Positions 1 through 6,749 of a stretch of DNA of 12,627 nt are shown one piece after another. The DNA is from Spirochaetota bacterium (lineage in GTDB: Bacteria; Spirochaetota; Spirochaetia; Treponematales; Breznakiellaceae). Made by a program: the position numbers and the translations under genes. A model generated the notes under the pieces. It was not told where the DNA came from and searched no databases. It was given only the letters and a program-made list of their open reading frames with translations. The DNA is taken from positions 1 through 12,627 of the forward strand of contig JAEWSV010000320.1 in NCBI GenBank assembly GCA_023398155.1, given 5' to 3'. The stretch's first letter is position 1. Each line of letters begins with the position of its first letter.

Positions 1-1
1 G

Positions 2-1426
2 ATGCGCCTCGTGAACGACCTCATCGTCCAGGGCCGTAGGGCGCTCACCGACAAGAAATACGACGACGCCGGTTCCGCTTTCGAAGAAGCCGTGTCCCGC
101 GTACCGCAGGGGGAGAATCGATTCCAAGCGCAGAAGATGGCGGAAATAGCCGACGCCTATTACGATGGATACGCGAAGGACCGTGAGGGTTCGAACGGCC
201 AACAGGCGCTCAAGGATTCCATACGGTATGCCCGCGACGCGATTAAAGCCGATCCGGGCCAAGCCCTGCCGCACTATACGCTCGGCAAGGTCAACGGCGA
301 CCTCAAGCAGTGGGACAACGCGACGACCGAACTCAAGGAAGCGACCCGCCTGGATCCCAAGAACTATCTCTACAGTTACGAACTCGGCCGGGCCTATTAC
401 AGCGCCCGGAAGTTCGCCGACGCCCGGCAAGCCTTTGAAGCCTCGGTCGCGGCGAAGAACGACTTCGAACCGGCATGGTACAACCTGGGCGGCACCCTCC
501 GCACTCTCGGCCGGAGGGACGAGGCCTTGGCGGCCTACCGCAAGGCCGTCGCCGTCAAAAGCGACTACGCGAGCGCCCACCGCGAGATAGGTCGGCTCCT
601 GGTCACCAAGGGCGACCTCAAAGGCGCCATCGCCTCTTTTACGCTGGCGCTCAAATTCGCCCCGAACGATTTCCCTTCCCTCCGCGAGTTGGGAGCCGCG
701 CAGAGCGATTCCGGCGATTATGCCGCCGCCGAGCAATCCTTCTCCAAAGCCCTCGCGGTTTCCGCCGCGGACGGCGTGACGAACTACAACATGGCGGTAG
801 TCAAGATGGCCCTGAATAAGAACGACGAGGCGATCGCCTACGCTAAAAAGGCGGTGGCGGACGACGAGTCCAACGCCGTCTTCCGCTACACGCTCGGCCT
901 CGCCGCGGCGGCCGGCGGTGACATCGACGGCGCCATCGCCGCGTATACCAAGGCGATCTCGCTCGACAAGGCCTACGTGAAGCCGCGGGCGAACCTTGGC
1001 GCGATCTACGTGGCCAACGGTTTTCCGGACAAGGCCCTCGATTATCTCATCGATGCCTATAATCTCGACCCGAAGTCTTCCGAGGTGAATAATAACCTGG
1101 GCGCCGCGTACGCGCGCAAGGAGCTCTGGGAAAAGAGCGTCGAGCATTACGAGAAGGCCATCGCCATGGAGCCGAAGAACGGTACCGTGCGCATCAACCT
1201 CGCGCGGGCCTACGTCGGCGCCGGTAAGCTGGAACGGGCGCGGGACGCCTACCTAGAACTCGTGAAGCTGGAGAATTCCAACTGGGACGCGCTTTTCGAG
1301 CTCGGCAAGACCTATGCGGGCCTCGGCGACGCGGCCCAGGCAAAACAGCGGCTCCAGGACCTGCTCAAGCGCAACGCCGATTATCCGCGCAGGAGCGAGG
1401 CCGAGCGTATACTAGCGGGATTGTGA
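2..1426 (+). CDS. TPR (tetratricopeptide repeat) protein, 5' end cut by window edge
   Basis: At least 474 residues are visible. TPR proteins are helical scaffolds for protein-protein contacts. From residue 88 to 461 there are eleven consecutive repeats of exactly 34 residues without insertion, each with the TPR pattern (for example YNLGGTL..LGRRDEALAAYRKA). Two more degenerate repeats precede them at about residues 4-37 and 45-85. A 13-residue helical tail closes the protein. No catalytic domain or membrane segment is visible. The ATG at position 2 begins directly inside a TPR helix, so the true start and any signal peptide probably lie outside the window. The permease gene starts 4 bases after the stop, suggesting co-transcription. 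Family assignment is firm. Partner and cellular role are unknown. Confidence 0.9.
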   Translation: MRLVNDLIVQGRRALTDKKYDDAGSAFEEAVSRVPQGENRFQAQKMAEIADAYYDGYAKDREGSNGQQALKDSIRYARDAIKADPGQALPHYTLGKVNGDLKQWDNATTELKEATRLDPKNYLYSYELGRAYYSARKFADARQAFEASVAAKNDFEPAWYNLGGTLRTLGRRDEALAAYRKAVAVKSDYASAHREIGRLLVTKGDLKGAIASFTLALKFAPNDFPSLRELGAAQSDSGDYAAAEQSFSKALAVSAADGVTNYNMAVVKMALNKNDEAIAYAKKAVADDESNAVFRYTLGLAAAAGGDIDGAIAAYTKAISLDKAYVKPRANLGAIYVANGFPDKALDYLIDAYNLDPKSSEVNNNLGAAYARKELWEKSVEHYEKAIAMEPKNGTVRINLARAYVGAGKLERARDAYLELVKLENSNWDALFELGKTYAGLGDAAQAKQRLQDLLKRNADYPRRSEAERILAGL

Positions 1427-1430
1427 AATA

Positions 1431-2513
1431 ATGGAAACGAAGCGCATACAGACCTGGTTTTTCGCGGCTCTCTTCGTGTTGCTCTTCCTCGCGGTGGCGA
1501 GGATCCTGGCGCCGTTCTTTACCGTGCTCCTTTGGACCTCGCTTTTGTACGTACTTTTCAGTCCGCTCTATCACAGGATCGTGGATCGGATCGACCTGAC
1601 GAAAATGCACGGAAAGATCCTCCAGAATCTGCTAGCGGGACTTTTCTCCGTCGGTTCGGTCGTCGTCATCGTGGTTCCGCTCGGCTTCGTCGCCTTGCAG
1701 TTGGCTCGCCAAACCGCGTCCTTGATCCGGAGCGCGCTCGATTTCTTGAACGCGAATCCCGAATTCCTGGAAATGGAAACCGGAAGCGTTTCGCAATTGC
1801 TCAAGGAACTGAGCTTCGGCGCCATAGACCTCACCGCCGTCGACCTCAAACGGACTATCGCGGACGGTTTGACCGGCGGCGCGAGCCGCATCATATCGAT
1901 GAGCACCCGGATCGCGCGGAATATCGGCGCGTTCGTCGTGGGCCTCGCCTTCATGGTATTCTCGCTCTTCTTCTTCTACATCGACGGCGCCTACCTGCTT
2001 CGCCTCGCCGTCAACGCCATCCCGATACGCAAGGACTACATGGCCCAACTCGTGGCTAAATTCCGGGATATCACCCGGAACCTCTTCCTGGGTTATATCC
2101 TCGTCGCCTTCGTGCAGGGGGTAGTGGCTTACGTGATCTTCTTCCTCTTCAGGGTTGAAGGCGCGCTCACCTTTTCCATTCTCCTGATGTTCTGCTCGTT
2201 CATACCGATGATCGGAGCCGGTACGATATGGGGGCCTATCGGAATCTTCCGCATCATTTCGGGCGACGTGGCCGGCGGACTGGCGTTCCTGCTGATCTCC
2301 GGCATATTCATCTCGACTCTAGATAATTTCCTCAGGCCCTTCTTCCTCAAGGATAGGATCAAGCTCCATCCTCTCGTGATCTTCTTCTCCATCCTCGGAG
2401 GAATCGCCGCATTCGGGTTCAACGGCCTTATCCTGGGGCCCATGGTCGTGATCCTCTTCCTCACCGTGCTCGATCTATTCCTCACCGAACACGGTATCGA
2501 TCACGATCGTTGA
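1431..2513 (+). CDS. AI-2E family (PerM-type) membrane transporter
   Basis: A 360-residue inner-membrane protein of the AI-2E transporter family (PF01594), the usual length. Hydrophobic segments lie at about residues 10-45 (two), 64-91, 163-187, 216-240, 244-275 (two), 280-297 and 313-350 (two). A soluble stretch at about 95-160 sits between the second and third groups, as is typical. The C-terminal hallmark is clear: FIPMIGAGTIWGPIG at 257-271, then DNFLRPFFLKDRIKLHP at 298-314 and GLILGP at 332-337. Characterised members export autoinducer-2 or act as ion/proton antiporters, so the name does not establish the substrate. It starts 4 bases after the TPR gene. No strong ribosome binding site precedes ATG 1431 (AGCGGGA about 10 bases upstream), which fits translational coupling. 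It converges with the chemoreceptor gene. Confidence 0.9.
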   Translation: METKRIQTWFFAALFVLLFLAVARILAPFFTVLLWTSLLYVLFSPLYHRIVDRIDLTKMHGKILQNLLAGLFSVGSVVVIVVPLGFVALQLARQTASLIRSALDFLNANPEFLEMETGSVSQLLKELSFGAIDLTAVDLKRTIADGLTGGASRIISMSTRIARNIGAFVVGLAFMVFSLFFFYIDGAYLLRLAVNAIPIRKDYMAQLVAKFRDITRNLFLGYILVAFVQGVVAYVIFFLFRVEGALTFSILLMFCSFIPMIGAGTIWGPIGIFRIISGDVAGGLAFLLISGIFISTLDNFLRPFFLKDRIKLHPLVIFFSILGGIAAFGFNGLILGPMVVILFLTVLDLFLTEHGIDHDR

Positions 2514-2520
2514 GGCGCGG

Positions 2521-2570
2521 GGCGAGTCCGCTACGCGAGAGCTCGCCGGCCGGCGGCGCGGCTTGCCGCC
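2521..2570. terminator. Two GC hairpins between convergent genes
   Basis: The gap between the permease stop and the chemoreceptor stop holds two small inverted repeats: GGCGAG (2521-2526) with CTCGCC (2542-2547), and GGCGGC (2552-2557) with GCCGCC (2565-2570), which just reaches the receptor stop codon. Neither is followed by a clear T-run on either strand, so classical intrinsic termination is not well supported. Position between converging genes is the main argument. Confidence 0.3.
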
Positions 2571-4459
2571 TATTCGAAGCGGGCCACGGTGGCTTTCAGC
2601 GCTTCCACCGACTTTTTGTTCCGCTCGGTCTCGGTTCGGATGAGGTCGATCACGCGCTCCAATGATTCGGTCGCGCCGGCTTCGTCCTGAAGCGCGTCCT
2701 TGATGAGCGAGGAGGAAGACGTGATGCCCTCCACGGCTTCCCGCATCCGATCTGATCGTTCCTTCTGCTCCCGGGACAGGTCCTTGATACGCGTCGTCGC
2801 CTCCACGAGCGAGTTGATCGATGAGAGTATCTCGTTCGCGCCGATCTGCTGCTCCTCCATGGAGGCGGCGATCGTCCGCACGAGGTCGTCGTTGTCGGTC
2901 ACGCCCGTGGCTATCCGATGGAAGGCGTTCGCCGCGGTGTCCGCCAATCGCACCCCGCCGCCGATCTTGGCCGTCATGTCCTTGACGAGCGCCTCGATTT
3001 CCTTCGCGCTCTTGGCGCTCGATTCGGCCAAGGTCCGCACTTCGTCGGCGACCACCGCGAAGCCGGCGCCGGCCGCCCCCGCGTGCGCCGCCTCGATGGC
3101 GGCGTTCATGGCCAGGAGGTTAGTCTGGGCCGAGATCTTCTGGATGACTTTGACGATATCGGTTACGGAGGCGGAGGCTTCGTCGACCGCGCGGATGGCG
3201 ACGGCGGTGTCGCGGATGGCCGCTTCGCCCTCGGCGCTCGCCGTTTTAAGGGAGGCGGAAAGCTCGTCGGCCTTCACGGTAAGCCGGGTTACCGAGGATA
3301 TGTTCGCGGCCATTTCGGTGATGGAAGCGGAACTTTCCTCCACGAAGCCCGCCTGGTCGGACACTTGATCCGCGACCACGCGCGCGGCCTCGGCCACGCC
3401 GGCGATTTCTTCCCCCGCGCTGGAACCGGCCTCCGTCTGTTTCGCGGCCGCCTCCCGGACGCGCTCCGCGGAGTTCTCCAAATGCCTGATCGCGTCCTCC
3501 GCGCTTTGGGCTCCGACGGCGAGGCTCGCCGCGGCCGCGTCCACCGAAAGCGAGGCTCCGCGCACCGACGATAGGAGGACGACGAGCGAGTCGATGAAAC
3601 GGTTGATCCCATCGCCGAGCAGGCCGATCTCATCGAACAGGGATAGGTCCACGCGATGGGTCAGATCCCCTCCTTCGGCCAATTCCCTGATCCGCTTGTC
3701 CACGTCGCTCACCCTGAGAGAGATGGACCGACCCACCGTTCGGAGGATGGAGACGGACCAGAGGGCGACGAAGGTCCAAACGACGAGGATTTCCATGATG
3801 AATTCACCGCCGGCGGCGGCGCGCGCGGGATCCGCGGCGAGGCGCCTGAAGAAACCGAAGCCGACGATTCCCGAAAGCACGGCGCCGAAGGCGACGCACG
3901 CGAGGGCGGTGACCATGATCCGCTTCACCAAGGATATCTCCCGGTCTTCAGGGCGCAGGGCGCTGATGCCCAGCTTCAGCTTAGCCTTGACGAGCGTAGA
4001 TTCGATGAAGGCCGTGGTCTGGAGCGCGGACATCCCGCCGATGGCGAGGCTCAAGGCCACGGTGAGGAAGATAGTGGGCGCGTCGACGGCGCTGCCGTGG
4101 GCCGCCGCTATAGCGATGTTGACGATCGGACCGAGGAGGAAGCCGAAGGCGGTGACGGCGATGACGACCGCGCTCACCCGGCCCGCGATCTTGCGAGCGG
4201 AGCGTCGCTCTTCTTCGTCCACCGATTTCCCGGCGGAGATTTCCGCCACCGTCCGATCGAGCGGAAGTACGGTCTTCCAAAGAGCGGCCGCGCCCGCGGA
4301 GCCGAGGACGACGAGGGTCGCGATGAAAATGGGCAAACCGTCCCGAAGGGAAGCGAGATCTCCGACGATGAAATACGCGTTCAAGAGGCGCATGACCGTT
4401 GCCGAAACCGCCGTGATGACGAAGAGCGCGAGCGAAGAACGAATGCGCAACGATACCAT
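2570..4459 (-). CDS. Methyl-accepting chemotaxis protein with six-helix membrane domain
   Basis: A 629-residue chemoreceptor that would signal to CheA/CheW. Six hydrophobic helices lie at about 8-28, 43-63, 95-117, 128-150, 181-204 and 220-243, with short loops and no large periplasmic ligand domain. A HAMP-like linker (about 243-296, AEGGDLTHRV...DEIG) follows, then a long coiled coil. The signalling hairpin tip is at 441-475 (KISAQTNLLAMNAAIEAA...GFAVVADEVR). The tip carries His and Ala where many receptors have Arg and Glu (AHAGAAGAGF). No C-terminal CheR-docking pentapeptide is seen (ends VARFE). The start is set at 4459: GGAGG sits 7 bases upstream, and the protein then begins with a normal first membrane helix. 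A longer open frame to 4552 would overlap the upstream gene. It lies 22 bases after the C-GCAxxG-C-C gene, so an operon is likely. Ligand unknown. Confidence 0.93.
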   Translation of the reverse strand: MVSLRIRSSLALFVITAVSATVMRLLNAYFIVGDLASLRDGLPIFIATLVVLGSAGAAALWKTVLPLDRTVAEISAGKSVDEEERRSARKIAGRVSAVVIAVTAFGFLLGPIVNIAIAAAHGSAVDAPTIFLTVALSLAIGGMSALQTTAFIESTLVKAKLKLGISALRPEDREISLVKRIMVTALACVAFGAVLSGIVGFGFFRRLAADPARAAAGGEFIMEILVVWTFVALWSVSILRTVGRSISLRVSDVDKRIRELAEGGDLTHRVDLSLFDEIGLLGDGINRFIDSLVVLLSSVRGASLSVDAAAASLAVGAQSAEDAIRHLENSAERVREAAAKQTEAGSSAGEEIAGVAEAARVVADQVSDQAGFVEESSASITEMAANISSVTRLTVKADELSASLKTASAEGEAAIRDTAVAIRAVDEASASVTDIVKVIQKISAQTNLLAMNAAIEAAHAGAAGAGFAVVADEVRTLAESSAKSAKEIEALVKDMTAKIGGGVRLADTAANAFHRIATGVTDNDDLVRTIAASMEEQQIGANEILSSINSLVEATTRIKDLSREQKERSDRMREAVEGITSSSSLIKDALQDEAGATESLERVIDLIRTETERNKKSVEALKATVARFE

Positions 4460-4466
4460 CGACGAT

Positions 4467-4471
4467 CCTCC
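4467..4471 (-). promoter_or_regulatory. Ribosome binding site deciding the chemoreceptor start
   Basis: On the minus strand this reads GGAGG with 7 bases to ATG 4459. It lies in the 22-base gap after the upstream stop codon and is the best Shine-Dalgarno match in that gap, so it favours ATG 4459 over the in-frame ATG at 4552. Confidence 0.85.
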
Positions 4472-4481
4472 GAACTCCAAT

Positions 4482-4931
4482 CTAACGCTCGGCTTTCTCT
4501 TCCAGGGCGAGCACGATCGCGTTCCGTACGAGTTTCGAGCAGATGAGGACATGCGTATTCCGCGCTGCCGAGGATGCGCGGCCTTCAGCGGTGGAAAGGT
4601 CGCAGCCGATCAAGTCCCGGCAGACCGTGGAGCCGTTTTCCTTTTCGAAGGCTTCCATGAAGGCGCGGCCGCGTTCATAGAGGGCGGCCTTTATTTCGCC
4701 GCTCGTTTCTTCGGTCGCGTACTTGAATCCGAGCGCCATGAGCGCGCCCGAAACCGCGCCGCATAGTCCGCCGGTCCGCGCGACTCCGCCGCCGAACATC
4801 GCCGCGGCCTTGAGCGCCGTAGCCTCGTCCGCGCAGAACTCAGGCGCGAGGGCCGCGCAGGTCGATTGGGCGCAATTGTAACCGGAGGCGAAAAGTTGCG
4901 CGCCGCGCTCTTGGATGGTTCGAATATCCAT
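4482..4931 (-). CDS. C-GCAxxG-C-C family putative redox protein
   Basis: A 149-residue soluble protein of the C_GCAxxG_C_C family (PF09719), believed redox-active or metal-binding but without an assigned reaction. The family cysteines are all visible: C20 in YNCAQS, C57 in LCGAVSGAL (the GCAxxG-like segment), the C104/C110 pair in CRDLIGC, and C131 in ICSKL; C25 and C33 are extra. No signal peptide or membrane helix is present, so it is cytoplasmic. Length is typical. ATG 4931 has GAGGAG six bases upstream. The chemoreceptor gene follows 22 bases after its stop, and a sigma70-like promoter lies just upstream. Co-expression with a chemoreceptor is unusual and suggests, as inference only, a link to redox or electron-acceptor sensing. 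Confidence 0.88.
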   Translation of the reverse strand: MDIRTIQERGAQLFASGYNCAQSTCAALAPEFCADEATALKAAAMFGGGVARTGGLCGAVSGALMALGFKYATEETSGEIKAALYERGRAFMEAFEKENGSTVCRDLIGCDLSTAEGRASSAARNTHVLICSKLVRNAIVLALEEKAER

Positions 4932-4948
4932 GATGAACTCCTCTATGC

Positions 4949-4977
4949 ATTCTAGGGATGGCCGCTTCCGGGGTCAA
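4949..4977 (-). promoter_or_regulatory. Sigma70-like promoter for the redox protein/chemoreceptor operon
   Basis: Read on the minus strand, TTGACC (4977-4972) and TAGAAT (4954-4949) are separated by exactly 17 bases, each near consensus (TTGACA/TATAAT). The predicted transcription start near 4942 falls almost on the GAGGAG ribosome binding site, giving a leader of only about a dozen bases. That is short, so the match should be treated as probable only. Confidence 0.5.
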
Positions 4978-5009
4978 TAGCGCGGCGCCTTTCAAGGAAA
5001 GCGGCCTTC

Positions 5010-5024
5010 TTCCGGTCGACGGAA
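5010..5024. promoter_or_regulatory. Small inverted repeat in the divergent promoter region, possible operator
   Basis: TTCCG and CGGAA flank a 5-base centre (GTCGA). The site lies between the two divergent promoters, 16 bases upstream of the rightward -35 box. That position suits a regulator site, but a 5-bp arm could occur by chance and no regulator gene is adjacent. Confidence 0.2.
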
Positions 5025-5040
5025 ACTTTTTGCCCGCTGC

Positions 5041-5069
5041 TTGGCGCGCTATGGCGGATTCGATACAAT
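5041..5069 (+). promoter_or_regulatory. Sigma70-like promoter for the ACT/UPF0210/MFS operon
   Basis: TTGGCG (5041-5046) and TACAAT (5064-5069) are spaced by exactly 17 bases. The predicted start near 5076 leaves a leader of about 20 bases holding AGGAG (5086-5090) five bases before ATG 5096. This is the most convincing promoter in the window. Confidence 0.6.
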
Positions 5070-5095
5070 CCCCACGGTAGTTTAGAGGAGACCGC

Positions 5096-5365
5096 ATGAA
5101 CGCCATCATCACCGTAGTCGGCAGCGATCGGGTCGGCATCATCGCCAAGGTGAGCGCCTTCCTCGCCGAGCGTAACATCAATATCGAGGACATCAGCCAG
5201 ACCGTGCTTTCGGGCAATTTCGTCATGATGATGATGGTGGACCTGTCCGCGAGCAGCAAACCCCTGGCGACCGTCAAGTCGGAACTCGACGCGCTCGGTA
5301 CCGGCATGGGCGTGTCCATGTCGGTCATGCACGAGCGCGTTTTCAGCGCCATGCACCGGATTTAG
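5096..5365 (+). CDS. ACT-domain protein, UPF0237 family
   Basis: An 89-residue protein that is a single ACT domain. ACT domains bind small ligands, often amino acids, and act as regulatory modules, usually as dimers. The beta-alpha-beta start is clear: ITVVGSDRVGIIAKVSAFLAERNINIEDISQTV (about residues 5-37), with the typical DRVGI loop where ligands bind. It has no catalytic domain, and the length matches the UPF0237 family (related to the GcvR/GlnD-type ACT group). AGGAG five bases upstream supports the start. The UPF0210 gene starts 7 bases after its stop. This two-gene arrangement is widely conserved (for example in streptococci), and the function of the pair is not established. Residues 44-47 are four methionines from a (ATG)4 run at 5225-5236. 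Confidence 0.92.
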   Translation: MNAIITVVGSDRVGIIAKVSAFLAERNINIEDISQTVLSGNFVMMMMVDLSASSKPLATVKSELDALGTGMGVSMSVMHERVFSAMHRI

Positions 5366-5372
5366 GGATCGT

Positions 5373-6734
5373 ATGCTCTTCACGCCCTTCGAGATCAAAG
5401 AGACGGTGGACATGTTCCTCCGTCAGAAGCTGGACATCCGCGCCATCACCCTCGGCGTCTCCCTCCTCGATTGCGCTTCGGCCTCGGGAAGCGAGACGCG
5501 CCGCCGCATGCGGGAGAAACTCCTCCGCGTCGCCGGCCCCCTCGTTAAGACGGGCCGCGACATCGAGGTGGAATACGGCGTGCCCATCATCAACAAGCGC
5601 GTCTCGGTGACCCCCATCGCCCTCGTGGCCGGTTCCTCGGACGATGTGGACTATACCCCCTATGCCGCGGTCCTCGACGAGGTCGCCAAGGAACTCGGCA
5701 TCGATTTCGTGGGCGGCTTCTCGGCCCTCGTACAGAAAGGCTTTACGCGCGGGGACGAGCGGCTCCTCGCTTCCATCCCTTCCGCCCTCGCGACCACCGA
5801 TCGCGTCTGCGCCTCGGTCAACGTGGCGAGCACCAAAAGCGGCATCAACATGAACGCCGTGCGCCGCATGGGAGAGGTGATAAAGGCCGCCGCCGCCCTG
5901 ACCTCGGAGCGCGACGGACTCGCCTGCGCCAAGCTCGTCGTCTTCTGTAACGCCCCCGAGGACAATCCCTTCATGGCCGGCGCCTTCCACGGACCGGGCG
6001 AGGGCGAGGCTACGCTCAACGTCGGCGTCTCCGGCCCCGGCGTCGTCAAGGCCGCCCTGGAATCCCACCGCGGCGCGAGCTTCGACGAGATAGCGGACGT
6101 CATCAAGAAGACCGCTTTCAAGATCACCCGTATGGGCCAGCTCGTCGGCATGGAGGCGGCTCGCCGCCTCGGCGTGCCCTTCGGCATCCTGGACCTCTCC
6201 CTGGCGCCCACGCCCGAGGTCGGCGACTCCGTCGGCCGCATCCTTGAGGAGATGGGCCTTGAGGCCGCGGGTACCCACGGTACGACCGCGGCCCTCGCCA
6301 TGCTCACCGATATGGTGAAGAAGGGCGGCGTCATGGCCTCCACCCAGGTCGGCGGCCTCTCGGGCGCCTTCATCCCGGTCTCCGAGGATGAGGGCATGGT
6401 CGCCTCCGTACGCTCTGGCGCCCTGTCGCTGGATAAGCTGGAGGCCATGACCTGCGTATGCTCGGTGGGCCTCGACATGATCGCGCTCCCCGGCGATACG
6501 AGCCCCTCGACCATCTCCGCGATCATCGCGGACGAGATGGCCATCGGCATGGTCAACAACAAGACCACGGCGGTCCGCGTCATTCCCGTGCCCGGTAAGA
6601 AAGCCGGCGACTGGGCGGAATTCGGCGGCCTCCTCGGCGGAGCGCCGATCATGGCGGTCAATCCCTTCGGCAGCGAGGCATTCATCGCCCGCGGCGGCCG
6701 CATCCCGGCACCCATTCACAGCTTCAGGAACTGA
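5373..6734 (+). CDS. UPF0210 / DUF711 (PFL-fold) family protein
   Basis: A 453-residue cytoplasmic protein of the UPF0210 family (PF05167), full length. Database names such as 'PFL family protein' reflect fold similarity to pyruvate formate-lyase. I see no glycyl-radical RVxGY-type motif, so it should not be called a glycyl radical enzyme. Features visible are the N-terminal KLDIRAITLGVSLLDC (19-34), FVGGFSALVQKG (112-123), NAPEDNPFMAGAFHG (193-207), GILDLSLAPTP (271-281) and the C-terminal TCVCSVGLDMIALPGDTS (360-377) with C361 and C363. It begins 7 bases after the ACT gene, whose stop region supplies the weak AGGG. Translational coupling is likely. Codon choice is heavily C-ending (GCC, GGC, GTC, ATC), suggesting good expression. 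The reaction is unknown. Confidence 0.92.
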   Translation: MLFTPFEIKETVDMFLRQKLDIRAITLGVSLLDCASASGSETRRRMREKLLRVAGPLVKTGRDIEVEYGVPIINKRVSVTPIALVAGSSDDVDYTPYAAVLDEVAKELGIDFVGGFSALVQKGFTRGDERLLASIPSALATTDRVCASVNVASTKSGINMNAVRRMGEVIKAAAALTSERDGLACAKLVVFCNAPEDNPFMAGAFHGPGEGEATLNVGVSGPGVVKAALESHRGASFDEIADVIKKTAFKITRMGQLVGMEAARRLGVPFGILDLSLAPTPEVGDSVGRILEEMGLEAAGTHGTTAALAMLTDMVKKGGVMASTQVGGLSGAFIPVSEDEGMVASVRSGALSLDKLEAMTCVCSVGLDMIALPGDTSPSTISAIIADEMAIGMVNNKTTAVRVIPVPGKKAGDWAEFGGLLGGAPIMAVNPFGSEAFIARGGRIPAPIHSFRN

Positions 6735-6749
6735 CGCCAAAGGGAACGC

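Noticed and set aside
4460..4552. Longer chemoreceptor start at 4552
   Set aside because: It would overlap the end of the upstream gene by 71 bases and add a basic, non-helical leader. GGAGG directly before ATG 4459 and the membrane helix right after it favour the shorter form.
3594..4766. 390-codon and 296-codon plus-strand frames (3594-4766 and 3656-4546) across the chemoreceptor N-terminus
   Set aside because: They run across two well-supported minus-strand genes and have Arg/Ser/Thr- or Asp/Glu/Gly-rich compositions without motifs.
5373..6734. Glycyl radical enzyme function for the UPF0210 protein
   Set aside because: The 'PFL' label refers to fold similarity only. No RVxGY-type glycyl radical motif and no activating enzyme gene are in the window.
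5343..6740. A 465-codon open frame on the minus strand opposite the UPF0210 gene, and a second of 351 codons at 5660-6715
   Set aside because: Both are shadows of the strongly C-ending codon choice of the UPF0210 gene. Their translations are low-complexity (Ala/Gly/His/Asp- or Ser/Arg/Pro-rich) with no family signature, whereas the plus-strand frame is a clear family member.
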